Positions 26,618 to 34,708 of a stretch of 64,000 nucleotides of DNA are shown here, piece after piece. Position numbers and translations under genes: made by a program. Below the pieces are notes generated by a model that saw only the letters and a list, made by a program, of their open reading frames with translations, ran no database searches and was not told the DNA's origin. The stretch is from Acholeplasmataceae bacterium (lineage in GTDB: Bacteria > Bacillota_I > Bacilli_A > Acholeplasmatales > Acholeplasmataceae). Position 1 is the first letter of the stretch. Every line of letters starts with the position of its first letter. The stretch lies in the NCBI GenBank assembly GCA_030603805.1, contig JAUVXD010000002.1, positions 124,001 through 188,000 of the forward strand, in the 5' to 3' direction.

Positions 26618-27541
26618 TTACTTAATATGGTGTTTATAAAACTTCATTTTATCTAAGACTGAAATCATTTGTGTAAATGTGCCAACAGCGGTATCTTGAT
26701 AAGCTTCACCTAAGACAGTAAACTTAGAGTCCATCGTATCGATAAACCATAACAATAATGCTTCGCCTGTTTGAGGTCTTTTTGGTGAACCAAAATTAAA
26801 CTGTCCATGGTGTGAGATAATCATATGCTTAAGCATTAAGACTTCTTCTGAATCCTGATATCCTAAGTCTTTAGCTGCTTGGTCGATATCAATCGTTTGC
26901 ATCACAAGATGACCAATTAATAAGCCTTCTTTCGTATACTCTCCATCAACCCCACTGATTTCTCCTATCTTAGACATATCGTGAAGGATGGTCCCTGCAT
27001 AAAGTAAGTCGCGATTTAAATAAGGATAAATTTCAATGAAGGGGTCAATGAGTTTAAGCATCGTGAGTGTATGATAAGATAGTCCACCTACATAGGCATG
27101 ATGGAACTTGGTTGCTGCTGGGTGAAGATAAAAAGATTTTTGGTGTTCTTTGTAAATCTTTTTTGTAACTTCTTTTAAGATGTTGTTATCTATTTTATTT
27201 AAATATTTTTCAATACCCTTTTTAATTTCAAGCATAGGCATGGGTGCATAGACATAAAAACTATCTAAAACCTTTGCCATCTCTTCATCAGATAACACTT
27301 CTTCAGCAGGTTTAATGGTCAAAGTCTTTAAGATGAGTTCATCTTCAAGTTTTACAATCGCTTGTGCTGTAAACTCATAAACTTTTCCTAAAGAAATTTT
27401 TTCAAGCTGTTCGAAATCAAGTTTGAGATTAACATGTTCCCCGTCTAGCGTGTGGACAGTTGTATTGCAAAAATGAACACCTGAATTGATGCTTTCTACT
27501 TTTGCAATCATCTGATATGTTTGATTGACATTTAGTTCCAT
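26618..27541 (-). CDS. yhaM: 3'-5' exoribonuclease YhaM family
   Basis: This 307-residue protein has an N-terminal OB-fold (residues about 1-90) and an HD phosphohydrolase domain: HAYVGGLSYHTLTML, GTILHDMSKIGEI, then LMLKHMIISHHGQ. That order and length match YhaM, a Mn/Co-dependent 3'-5' exoribonuclease of Firmicutes involved in RNA turnover. GGAGATT precedes the ATG. It follows the CCA-transferase gene by 13 bases, so both act on RNA ends from one operon. Confidence 0.93.
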   Translation of the reverse strand: MELNVNQTYQMIAKVESINSGVHFCNTTVHTLDGEHVNLKLDFEQLEKISLGKVYEFTAQAIVKLEDELILKTLTIKPAEEVLSDEEMAKVLDSFYVYAPMPMLEIKKGIEKYLNKIDNNILKEVTKKIYKEHQKSFYLHPAATKFHHAYVGGLSYHTLTMLKLIDPFIEIYPYLNRDLLYAGTILHDMSKIGEISGVDGEYTKEGLLIGHLVMQTIDIDQAAKDLGYQDSEEVLMLKHMIISHHGQFNFGSPKRPQTGEALLLWFIDTMDSKFTVLGEAYQDTAVGTFTQMISVLDKMKFYKHHIK

Positions 27542-27554
27542 TGGAATCTCCTTA

Positions 27555-28700
27555 TCATTTCACATGAGCAAGAACATAAGCTTCGAGCTCACTTTTTTCG
27601 TTTTTGAGTTTGTGGTTAAGCACAAGTACGACCATCTCTGATTGCAGTTGCTTTAACCAAGCACCCGCTTTTTTATTGGTCAATTTTAAAATATCGGTTG
27701 CTCTAAGTTTTAAGTCAAGATCGCTTTGTATCGCCAAATGCTCATAATCATATTCAATCTTTGTCTTTAAGTTTTTTGACCTTCCAAGCATGTAATTGAC
27801 TCTATTTGCAAGTAAGCAGTGATCAATTCCATATGTATAAAGGGTATAGGCATCAAAGTCTTGATGCGTATTTGCAAGCATCATTGCTGTTTCATATTTA
27901 TGTTTATGTTTATTTGAAAATGGCCAATGAGGTGGAATGGAGCCATTCAGTGTAAATGAGAGCGCAAAGAATGCATCTACAAAAGGAACCTCTTCCATTT
28001 GGTTCACATGAAGAAGACCCTTTTCTAATCCCGGTAAGACTTGATGGACTCCAGTTGTAATCATTGAGTGAATCGCTTTTTTAACATAGGGACCCTTAAG
28101 CACTTTAATCATTTCATTCATCATGCGTTCCATTGCAACATCATTTAATCTGTGCTTAAGATTGGTAATTGCGTCTCTGGTTGCTTTATCAATTTGAAAA
28201 CCTAACTTCGATTGAAAATAAAACGCACGCATCATACGCAAGGCATCTTCATTAAATCTGTCTTCTGGATTACCGATTGTTCTAATGAGTTTAGCGTCTA
28301 AATCTTTTCTACCTTCAACGTGATCAATGATTTGATTTTTTTCAGTCATTAGTAGTCCATTGATGGTAAAATCTCTACGTTTCACATCTTCAATCACGGA
28401 ATCCGAAAACGTTACTTCTTCTGGATGTCTACCATCTAAATAGTCGCCATCAATTCGAAATGTCGTGACCTCATAGGTTTCTAATCCCATAAAGACCGTG
28501 ACTGTCCCATATTTTAAACCTGTTGGTTTTGTTTTAAAGAGTTTTGCTACTTGATGAGGTTTAGCATTGGTTGTAATATCAACATCTGTTAAAGGCATAC
28601 GTAAAAGATGGTCGCGCACAGCGCCACCGACAATGTAAGCTTCATATTGATTTTTCTTTAAGACATCTATTACTTTTTTAGCGCCATTTAATGTGCTCAT
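27555..28700 (-). CDS. cca: CCA tRNA nucleotidyltransferase
   Basis: This 381-residue enzyme adds or repairs the CCA end of tRNAs. Class II features are visible: YIVGGAVRDHLL, the catalytic LTDVDITTNAKP, TFRIDGDYLDGRHPEEV, RRDFTINGLLM, and EDALRMMRAFYFQSKLGF. The C-terminal region is helical. Length is close to Bacillus Cca. It is the first gene of a pair with yhaM. The reading GTGATTAAATG gives a weak but usable ribosome site. Confidence 0.95.
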   Translation of the reverse strand: MSTLNGAKKVIDVLKKNQYEAYIVGGAVRDHLLRMPLTDVDITTNAKPHQVAKLFKTKPTGLKYGTVTVFMGLETYEVTTFRIDGDYLDGRHPEEVTFSDSVIEDVKRRDFTINGLLMTEKNQIIDHVEGRKDLDAKLIRTIGNPEDRFNEDALRMMRAFYFQSKLGFQIDKATRDAITNLKHRLNDVAMERMMNEMIKVLKGPYVKKAIHSMITTGVHQVLPGLEKGLLHVNQMEEVPFVDAFFALSFTLNGSIPPHWPFSNKHKHKYETAMMLANTHQDFDAYTLYTYGIDHCLLANRVNYMLGRSKNLKTKIEYDYEHLAIQSDLDLKLRATDILKLTNKKAGAWLKQLQSEMVVLVLNHKLKNEKSELEAYVLAHVK

Positions 28701-28818
28701 TTAATCACCGTTATCATTATACCAAAAAATGGTGCTTTATGGATAGATGAGGTCATGAAAAGTAAAATAATGTTTGGTATCTTTATGATGTGATATGATG
28801 GTTTTGAGGTGATTTTAA

Positions 28819-29334
28819 GTGCGAAAAGTTGTATTATACATTGCATGTACTTTAGATGGATATATTGCATCTGATGATGACCAACTTGATTTTTTAAAAC
28901 CATTTGAACAAAGCAAAAAGATTTCAGAACATATCGAGTCTTTTACGGAATCTGTCGATACAGTGGTGATGGGTAGAATGACCTATGATTTTATTAAGGC
29001 TTTTGAACCTTGGCCATACTCTAAGATGACTTCTATTGTTGTATCACATCAAGATATCAAAGATCATCGAATTATGCTTACAAAAGATCCTATTCAAGCG
29101 ATTAAAGAGCAAAAAGAGATGACAGGTAAAAGTATATGGGTATTAGGTGGCGGACTTTTAATTCAATCTCTTTTAAATATGAATTTGATTGATGAATTCA
29201 TCATTGCAATCACACCAACGCTTTTAGGTTCAGGAAAAAGATTATTTCACCCGCTAGATAGAAGCATTGAACTCCAGTTTGAAAAATCTGAAGTCATTGA
29301 TGGACTTCCCATCTTGACTTGGACAAAAAGATAG
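28819..29334 (+). CDS. RibD C-terminal / DHFR-like domain protein (YwjB type)
   Basis: This is a 171-residue single-domain protein of the dihydrofolate-reductase-like fold. Features are VVLYIACTLDGYIASDDDQLDFL, VVMGRMTYDFI (cofactor-binding), SIWVLGGGLLIQSLL, and ITPTLLGSGKRLF. These proteins are NADPH-binding reductases of unclear substrate, often in stress or resistance contexts. The start is GTG at 28819 with GAGGTGAT upstream, and a TATGAT -10 box is near. It is monocistronic with its own terminator. It marks the left edge of the housekeeping region before the accessory island. Confidence 0.87.
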   Translation: MRKVVLYIACTLDGYIASDDDQLDFLKPFEQSKKISEHIESFTESVDTVVMGRMTYDFIKAFEPWPYSKMTSIVVSHQDIKDHRIMLTKDPIQAIKEQKEMTGKSIWVLGGGLLIQSLLNMNLIDEFIIAITPTLLGSGKRLFHPLDRSIELQFEKSEVIDGLPILTWTKR

Positions 29335-29363
29335 GGCATATCGCAATGGATATACCCTTTTTT
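29334..29363 (+). terminator. Terminator of the RibD-like gene
   Basis: The stem GGGCATATC (29334-29342) / GATATACCC (29349-29357) is followed by six T. It overlaps the stop codon. Confidence 0.8.
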
Positions 29364-29412
29364 CATAATTTTTCTAGCAACTGTACCAATCCATGCTAAC
29401 TAAAACTTATTA

Positions 29413-29605
29413 TCAACTGAATTCTTCTAACAAATAGGTAAATTTTACTAACATGGTTTTATCTATAATGATTTCTTCCCAATGAATCTCTGAGCCACTT
29501 GAGTCATAATTCACAATTAAGAAGGTCGATACAATATCAAAATCGCCATTATTATAAGTGATTTTGATACATATTTCATCCTCACCCAGCAAATAGATTT
29601 GTACT
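29413..29605 (-). pseudogene. Possible gene remnant or tiny ORF at the island edge
   Basis: An open stretch of about 63 codons ends at 29413. It reads LLGEDEICIKITYNNGDFD and later SGSEIHWEEIIIDKTM, like a real beta-rich domain, but there is no ATG and no ribosome site; only a TTG at 29592 could start it. It is preceded by an in-frame TGA. It may be the tail of a lost gene downstream of the membrane protein at 29671. The remaining parts of the 29364-29670 gap show nothing else. Confidence 0.35.
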
Positions 29606-29670
29606 CATCAAAATATGTAACTAAACTTAGCATTCTATTAATCGAAAAAAATGATTATGTATTACACTAT

Positions 29671-30312
29671 CTAGAAAGCAATTATTTCTTGTCCAATTCT
29701 AACACTTACTATACCTATATCAATATATGTTTTTATTTTCGATAAATCAATACCATCATCAATCACTGTGATTTCAACTTTATTAGATATAAAATTAAGA
29801 GAAACACTTATAAAATTGTACTCTTTTATATTAAGTGAAATTGCTTTGAACACTTCTTTTAGTTGTGCATAGCTATATGTTACCTTGATAAATTGAATAC
29901 TTTGATTTGTTAGAATATCAGTCAATTCCGATGGCGCATTTTCAGTTAGACATACAACATAATTGTTGTTTTCATCTAAGTAATACCCGGAAAAAAAGAC
30001 ATTGTATTGTTTATAGACCATTTCAATATAAACATTGGGGAAACTGCCATCATCAAATCTTTCATAATTAAGTTCATTCTTCAAAATATCATTCTCACTT
30101 TCTAGAGCATATACTTTAATCAATGAGTAAGAACCAAAGAATAAGAGCAGTCCGATAACTAAAATTGTGTTAAACTTGATAGGTGCTATTTTCAAATTTA
30201 TGATTTTTTTTCCCTTTAATAAAGAATTAAGATCGTAATAATATTTAACCCAATAACTAAAACATGTAAAAATTACTAATATACCCACCAAACCAATAAT
30301 ATAGTAATTCAT
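29671..30312 (-). CDS. Membrane protein with an outer domain resembling the protease propeptide
   Basis: This 213-residue protein has two N-terminal membrane helices (about 3-22 and 47-67), then an outer domain of about 135 residues. Its central part (YNVFFSGYYLDENN, IQFIKVTYSYAQLKEVF, EYNFISVSLN, NKVEITVID) lines up by eye with the propeptide of the S1 protease at 30919-32070 (FDVLYGGAFFENNE, IRFVKYSLGDLNLVI, FSISSISRSE, NTIIVKVTN). Propeptides of streptogrisin-like proteases act as folding helpers and inhibitors. A membrane-bound inhibitor, sensor or chaperone for the protease is therefore a reasonable hypothesis. It lies 9 bases after the LytTR gene. No known family is recognised. Confidence 0.65.
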   Translation of the reverse strand: MNYYIIGLVGILVIFTCFSYWVKYYYDLNSLLKGKKIINLKIAPIKFNTILVIGLLLFFGSYSLIKVYALESENDILKNELNYERFDDGSFPNVYIEMVYKQYNVFFSGYYLDENNNYVVCLTENAPSELTDILTNQSIQFIKVTYSYAQLKEVFKAISLNIKEYNFISVSLNFISNKVEITVIDDGIDLSKIKTYIDIGIVSVRIGQEIIAF

Positions 30313-30321
30313 AATACCCTC

Positions 30322-30771
30322 CTACATTCCGATTTTTTTTCGAAAACTCATTAAATACATACGAGATACATATACAGTAATCTTATTTTTCAGAAGTATC
30401 TTCAATTTTGAGTTATATTGGGGAATAATCTTCATTATCTTTTCTTTAGGTATAATTTGGGATTTGTTTATCCGTATAATATCTCTATTTTCAAAAATCC
30501 CTTCAACTTCAAATAATCGTTCTTTAATTTTATACTCACCAAATGATGTATGAACAATGATATCATGTGCAAAACTTTCGATAAGATAAAAGTCATCATA
30601 ATTGATTATCCTTTTTTCTCCTTTTGTGTTGAATCCAATAAGATACTCTTGTTGAAAATCAATTTCTTTAAAAAGCAAGTTAGCATCATCTGAGACACTA
30701 AATCCAGCTTTCTCGAGCATATGTTGATATTTAGCATAATTTTCATCCCTACAAATAATTTTCAATTTCAT
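30322..30771 (-). CDS. LytTR-type DNA-binding regulator
   Basis: This is a 149-residue protein. About residues 50-145 match a LytTR domain: INYDDFYLIESFAHDIIVHTSFGEYKIKERLFEVEGIF, then IIRINKSQIIPKEKIMKI and KITVYVSRMYLMSFRKK. The N-terminal 45 residues are a small domain without a receiver Asp pattern, as in stand-alone LytTR regulators that pair with membrane proteins. It precedes the propeptide-like membrane protein by 9 bases, so the membrane protein may control it. LytTR regulators commonly control secreted virulence factors and bacteriocins. Direct targets here are unknown; the neighbouring protease is the obvious candidate. Confidence 0.88.
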   Translation of the reverse strand: MKLKIICRDENYAKYQHMLEKAGFSVSDDANLLFKEIDFQQEYLIGFNTKGEKRIINYDDFYLIESFAHDIIVHTSFGEYKIKERLFEVEGIFENRDIIRINKSQIIPKEKIMKIIPQYNSKLKILLKNKITVYVSRMYLMSFRKKIGM

Positions 30772-30918
30772 AAAATCCCCTTCAAAATGATTATAAATGA
30801 ATCACAAAAATATAGCGCAAGTTTTCCATATGTTACACCTTTTATCTCATAAGTTGCAAAAACAAGGAATTTCAATAAACATAATTAAAATTCCCTGCTT
30901 TCATTATTTATTCAATTT

Positions 30919-32070
30919 TCAATAGTTTGTTAAGTTCAAGTCAGAAAAAATGTGATTAACGGTTGTATACACAGTTATAGTATCATTCCCTCCACTAAGA
31001 ACACCCATAACTATATGATGAGCAGTAGCACTTCCTGCATACATCCAGAATGTTAATGCTGCACCTGAATCACCTCGTATCGCAACAATATCAGTCAAAA
31101 TTGTATTTGTAAGTATAACTCCTGACACATTAACTGTAGCATAAGTAGATGTAATTACTCCATTTAACTTACCAGATTGAGAACCATACATCCAAACACT
31201 TGTTCCTTGGACTAAATAAGAAGATGGAGCAGAAGCAGCATGATATGTATCACCATTCATAAACATTCTCGTCGGTAACCATTGAGTTCCAAACAAAGGA
31301 TTCCTCAACCTAATAAATGCAGCATCTGTAGATCCTGAAAATTTCCATGTGGAAGTTCCGCCAACATCCCCAACATGATAACCATCATATTCTACGTTTG
31401 TGCCGTTTGATGAATTTGAACCAGAGACACAATGACCAGCTGTTACTACACCCGGTCTACCCTGACTATCCTTAGCTGCAAACCCAGATGTGCATTTACC
31501 AGGGGTACTAGATTTAAAGGTAAGTTCTTTACCATTAATAACATACTTAACTAATGTTTCAAATTCTGATTGTTCATCTATTATAATAATATTGCTCAAT
31601 TGTGCTATTTCTTTAATTGCTTTTTCATTTTCAGGATAATTGTTAGTGACTTTAACGATGATGGTATTTAGACTTTCACTCCTGCTTATTGAACTTATTG
31701 AGAATTCATTCATATAATCTTTCAATACATCAATAACAAGATTAAGATCACCTAGTGAATATTTGACAAATCTAATATTGAAATCATCTATGAGATTCAA
31801 CTTACTAGCTATATTAAATTTTTCAGTAACAACATTGATTGTTATTTCATTATTTTCGAAAAATGCTCCTCCATAAAGAACATCAAAATCCCGATGTTGT
31901 TTATTTGAATTTAAAAAATCATCAAGTTTAGCCAACTCTCGAGTTTGTTGCATTGCGTGTTCAATTTCATTCTGCTCATTTTGATTGATTGCTTTAACAG
32001 ATATAAATGAAATACTGAACATAGTAAGAATGGTTATACATATGTTAAATAAGATTAATATTTTCTTCAT
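30919..32070 (-). CDS. Secreted S1 family (streptogrisin / alpha-lytic-like) serine protease
   Basis: This 383-residue protein has a signal peptide (about 1-27), a propeptide of about 160 residues and a C-terminal chymotrypsin-fold domain that begins near GKCTSGFAAKDSQG. The triad is visible: H213 in TAGHC, D249 in STDAAFIRL, and S335 in RGDSGAAL. The catalytic domain resembles bacterial S1 peptidases of the streptogrisin group, more usual in actinobacteria and some Firmicutes. GAGGAGAAA precedes the ATG. It is encoded upstream of the LytTR and membrane genes, with a gap of 147 bases. Its leader region contains a terminator-like hairpin (32305-32330) and part of a duplicated segment. Confidence 0.88.
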   Translation of the reverse strand: MKKILILFNICITILTMFSISFISVKAINQNEQNEIEHAMQQTRELAKLDDFLNSNKQHRDFDVLYGGAFFENNEITINVVTEKFNIASKLNLIDDFNIRFVKYSLGDLNLVIDVLKDYMNEFSISSISRSESLNTIIVKVTNNYPENEKAIKEIAQLSNIIIIDEQSEFETLVKYVINGKELTFKSSTPGKCTSGFAAKDSQGRPGVVTAGHCVSGSNSSNGTNVEYDGYHVGDVGGTSTWKFSGSTDAAFIRLRNPLFGTQWLPTRMFMNGDTYHAASAPSSYLVQGTSVWMYGSQSGKLNGVITSTYATVNVSGVILTNTILTDIVAIRGDSGAALTFWMYAGSATAHHIVMGVLSGGNDTITVYTTVNHIFSDLNLTNY

Positions 32071-32438
32071 TACATTTCTCCTCGTATAATTTTTTTAGTT
32101 GATTTTTACGTTTTTGATACTGCTTTTCTATCAAGAAAATTGATTATTATGATCTATTTTAAACATTAGATTGCAAGTAACCTATAAAAGAATAAAATCC
32201 TTTTCGTTATTAGTTCATTAATCACCCCCACTTACTTATTTGATTTAACAGCACAAATAATCTTGATCAAATGTAAAATGTAAAATGTTTTAACCTATTC
32301 TAGTGAAAAAAAACTCTATAATTAAAGAGTGATACAATGTGTAATAGCATAGACAGTAGACAAAAAGAATCAGAATCTCTTTACACAACATCTTCACAAA
32401 TGCCATCTTCTCTTCAGAAGCTTATACTATAATCGTTC
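32071..32438 (-). promoter_or_regulatory. Protease leader region with internal terminator
   Basis: This region of 368 bases has no convincing gene. On the minus strand the segment TAGACA...TATAAG (17-base spacing, next to 32430-32450) could be a promoter firing leftward. A stem-loop ACTCT...AGAGT followed by eight T at 32305-32330 lies between it and the protease ATG. Transcription from the duplicated segment might therefore end in the leader unless it is antiterminated, or the hairpin may terminate a short RNA. Both are inference. Confidence 0.4.
32305..32330 (-). terminator. Terminator-like hairpin in the protease leader
   Basis: On the minus strand the stem ACTCT (32326-32330) / AGAGT, with an AT-rich loop, is followed by TTTTTTTTC. 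The short 5-base-pair stem makes it weak to moderate. Confidence 0.55.
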
Positions 32439-32620
32439 CTTTATGTCTATTTTACATATGGATTGTCAATATAAACAGAGCGTATATGTCCTATTCGTGA
32501 GAAAATGTGAGGAAATTTTCGTTTTTTTAGAATAATCGATTTGAAACTTAATGTTAGTGAATGAACTTTACTTTTTTAGGTTGTATATAGTAGATTCAAT
32601 CTGTGTGATTATCCATCCAT
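32439..32620. repeat. Left copy of the island-bracketing 183-bp direct repeat
   Basis: About 182 bases, from TTTATGTCTATTTTACATAT to ATTATCCATCCAT. They match 49528-49710 in the same orientation with only about ten differences. The copy holds the last 17 codons of the holin gene plus its downstream flank. The second copy lies just upstream of the long Rhs gene. The two copies bracket all of the Rhs/recombinase region (about 17 kb). Confidence 0.85.
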
Positions 32621-32936
32621 TAATATCTCCATAATGTTCAAGGATATGTTCTTTTGCAATATCCCCTAAATCATTTAGGATCTTTTCTTGTGCATACCTT
32701 AGCGCATAGCTTTGTGCTTTATCATCAAACTTATCTTTCTTCTTCAGATTTTCAACATATGTTTGAAAGACATAAGACACATTGGTAGATACAATCTGAT
32801 TTATCTCTTCAACAACCTTTTTGGTTTCATCATCTTTGATTCTTCCATTAATCCACTGAGTTAGCTTTGCACCTAATAGTGTTATTAAAGGTATTACAAT
32901 GCTTGTGACAACTACTGCTATGACATTAACAACCAT
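32568..32936 (-). CDS. LLH-type phage holin family protein
   Basis: This 122-residue protein has one hydrophobic N-terminal helix (VIAVVVTSIVIPLITLLGAKLTQWI), then a helical charged region with the block KVVEEINQIVSTNVSYVFQTYVENLKK and the end GDINGWIITQIESTI. Length and layout match phage holins of the LL-H / Phage_holin_6_1 type. Holins make membrane pores and are often reused for export of enzymes or toxins. Its last 17 codons are duplicated at 49660-49710. It stands alone without an endolysin nearby, so a role with the island's secreted proteins is a possibility only. Confidence 0.78.
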   Translation of the reverse strand: MVVNVIAVVVTSIVIPLITLLGAKLTQWINGRIKDDETKKVVEEINQIVSTNVSYVFQTYVENLKKKDKFDDKAQSYALRYAQEKILNDLGDIAKEHILEHYGDINGWIITQIESTIYNLKK

Positions 32937-33320
32937 TTATTTCGATTTTCTTTCCCCTTGGTCTTTTTCTGATTTGTTTATCAATATGTCCATAAATAAA
33001 CGAAGAAAAAGGGTAAAAGCACCTTAATAAAGTAAAAGGATTCTAAAAATATCCCTTTAAGATATACTAATCGATTTCACCAGTTCTTTAGTTAAGTTCG
33101 GATTCGTATTAATTAAATGTGATAAAGTAGTTCTGATTCGTGTCACAAACTAAAGGAAAAATAATCAAAACAGTTAGTCTCATCAAATCAAACCTCAAAC
33201 GGATTTGAACTGAGTATATAAAACGTACATAAAAAAGTAAAAAATCGCAGTTTTATATGCGATTTATACTACTATTGGTTGTTTTTAGTGCCAGTTCATA
33301 TCCGATTGACACGACCAATA
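32937..33320. other. Intergenic region with one terminator
   Basis: About 380 AT-rich bases without a credible gene on either strand. A hairpin AAATCGCA (33242-33249) / TGCGATTT (33258-33265), followed on the minus strand by six T, is the only clear signal. It would end transcription of the putative immunity gene at 33585. Confidence 0.5.
33237..33265 (-). terminator. Terminator downstream of the first toxin/immunity module
   Basis: On the minus strand an 8-base-pair stem AAATCGCA / TGCGATTT (33242-33265) is followed by TTTTTTAC. Confidence 0.7.
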
Positions 33321-33580
33321 CAAAATTAAGTTGGAGTCTCTGTTAACCTTAAAGGGTAGTGTTTATAGGGGCTCTTTAACCTTAACTGGTAAGAAATTGC
33401 CAGTTCGAGAAAAATCGAGTAAGTAGTGGTATCTATGGATAAATAATGGAAAATAGTTGACCTACTACAACTGGTAAGAAAATGACCTAAAGTGGAAAAT
33501 AGTGGTAAAATCGAGAAATATCGAGTAAGTAGTGGTATCCTTGGGCAAATAATGGAAAATAGTAGAAAAATCCAGAAAGG
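33321..33580. repeat. Module-end repeat, copy 1 (with internal partial duplication)
   Basis: 33321-33516 match 42102-42299 over about 195 bases, with blocks such as GGAGTCTCTGTTAACCTTAAAG and AACTGGTAAGAAATTGCCA. An internal part (ATCGAGTAAGTAGTGGTATC and the following 40 bases) occurs a second time at 33520-33575. Both copies lie just downstream of a putative immunity gene. Confidence 0.75.
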
Positions 33581-33584
33581 TTAA

Positions 33585-34052
33585 TCACTCAAACACTTTT
33601 TCGTATGATAAAACCACTCTACTTTTCGGTAAATAATCTATCTTTATTTCATCACCTATCACCAAATCATCAGTAGCAACAAAAAGAAATTTCTCTTGGT
33701 TAATGATGACAATCTTACAATTAACTTTCCCTCCTTCACTATAATAACCTTGTATAAACCAAGTCTCATTTATCTCATCAATAAATCCAACTAATTCAAT
33801 TGAATCAGATTCATTTTCTTTTACTAGATGAATACCATACCTTAAGTTCATAAGGGAGATAATTAACAGAAATATAGAAATACAGGAGATAATTAAAAAT
33901 TTAAACAAAAACAAGATTCTTCCAAACTTAAAAATCGGTTTAACATACCTTAATAATCTGATGGAAAAAACAAGAAATACTAATCCAATTATAAGTGTCA
34001 AAAGACCTCCAAAGAGTAGAAAGTTTTTATAATATTGATAGCTAAATTGCAT
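33585..34052 (-). CDS. Putative immunity protein 1 (small membrane protein)
   Basis: This 155-residue protein has two N-terminal membrane helices (FLLFGGLLTLIIGLVFLVF and FLFKFLIISCISIFLLII) and a beta-rich C-terminal domain of about 80 residues (GFIDEINETWFIQGYY, VNCKIVIINQEKFLFV). The start was set at 34052 (MQFSYQ), with GGAG 8 bases upstream. It begins six bases after the stop of the toxin-like tail, the usual toxin-immunity arrangement in Rhs loci. No known family is recognised; the immunity role is inferred from position, and a membrane location would fit a toxin acting at the membrane. Confidence 0.55.
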   Translation of the reverse strand: MQFSYQYYKNFLLFGGLLTLIIGLVFLVFSIRLLRYVKPIFKFGRILFLFKFLIISCISIFLLIISLMNLRYGIHLVKENESDSIELVGFIDEINETWFIQGYYSEGGKVNCKIVIINQEKFLFVATDDLVIGDEIKIDYLPKSRVVLSYEKVFE

Positions 34053-34057
34053 ATACA

Positions 34058-34621
34058 TCACTCCAATCGAATGGTTAAACATTTCAAGTAAATGTAATAA
34101 TCCACTCCACCATACATGTATGGTCCAGTACTGAAAGTAAGTGAAGTTGCTTTAACTGTGTTGCGATAGTCATATCTTGGATCATATGAATGATCAACAC
34201 CAATGAAGTAACCTCCACCAAAATTAGCAAACAAACCTTTAAAATCGCCTTCTTTTGTATAGTTGTCAACATAACCTACTGAAGCTGAAAATCCAGAAGA
34301 CATTCCGTAAGTTACCCCGCCATGCAAATAAAACTCAATTCTATTCTCATCACTTGAAAAATCAAATATTGTTGATAAACCAACTTTGGGATTTGCAGGT
34401 GAAGGAAACTTCAAATCCCTATATGGAGATACTGGCATTGAGTTTGGTATCACAAGACTTATATCAATAACAGCTGTCAAACTCTCTTTTTTTGCATACT
34501 CAATTGCCATAACAATTATTGTTCCTATTATAGCTAATCCTATTGTTGCTGCAAATGTTATCAATAAATTTCCGCTGGGGTCTGTATACTTCACTGGAGT
34601 GTTGTATAAATATAGGAACAT
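34058..34621 (-). CDS. Orphan Rhs C-terminal toxin-like tail 1
   Basis: This 187-residue ORF begins FLYLYNTPVKYTDPSGN, which is the end of the Rhs core (compare LYAYCGNNPVMYSDPSGN in the intact Rhs reading). A hydrophobic segment (about 21-42) follows, then a beta/Gly-rich domain (YLHGGVTYGMSSGFSASVGYVD, FANFGGGYFIGVDHSYD). It has no signal peptide, no Rhs shell and no ribosome site before its first ATG. It is therefore best read as a silent cassette or an orphan tail, displaced from a full Rhs gene. The toxic activity is not recognised. The putative immunity gene overlaps its stop (TGATG). Confidence 0.6.
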   Translation of the reverse strand: MFLYLYNTPVKYTDPSGNLLITFAATIGLAIIGTIIVMAIEYAKKESLTAVIDISLVIPNSMPVSPYRDLKFPSPANPKVGLSTIFDFSSDENRIEFYLHGGVTYGMSSGFSASVGYVDNYTKEGDFKGLFANFGGGYFIGVDHSYDPRYDYRNTVKATSLTFSTGPYMYGGVDYYIYLKCLTIRLE

Positions 34622-34679
34622 CAGTATTTATGACTTAATTCACCCTAATTATAGCAGTTAAACTATCTATTATAAAGTC

Positions 34680-34708
34680 AAAACGACAAAATTGCTCATT
34701 CTGTCGTT
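34680..34708 (-). terminator. Terminator of serine recombinase 1
   Basis: The stem AACGACA (34702-34708 on the minus strand) / TGTCGTT (34682-34688) overlaps the recombinase stop and is followed by a short T-rich tail. Recombinase 2 has the same CGACA...TGTCG hairpin in the same position. Confidence 0.65.

Noticed and set aside
32210-32230. Strong GGGGGTGAT ribosome site followed by ATG-AAC-TAA on the minus strand.
   Set aside because: A two-codon ORF with no further open frame; probably chance or a decayed gene. No pairing segments like those of the aroF leader follow.
32290-32406. A 38-codon hydrophobic, Cys-containing ORF on the minus strand, possibly a signal peptide pheromone.
   Set aside because: The ribosome site is weak and the terminator-like hairpin at 32305-32330 lies inside the ORF; nothing supports translation.
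33180-33215. tRNA-like TTCAAATCC box near a possible att site.
   Set aside because: The flanking bases do not form a T stem or an acceptor stem, so no tRNA or tRNA fragment is supported.
33321-33580. CRISPR-like array from the repeated short blocks.
   Set aside because: Blocks are irregular in length and spacing, and no spacers or cas genes are present; it is a duplicated intergenic segment.
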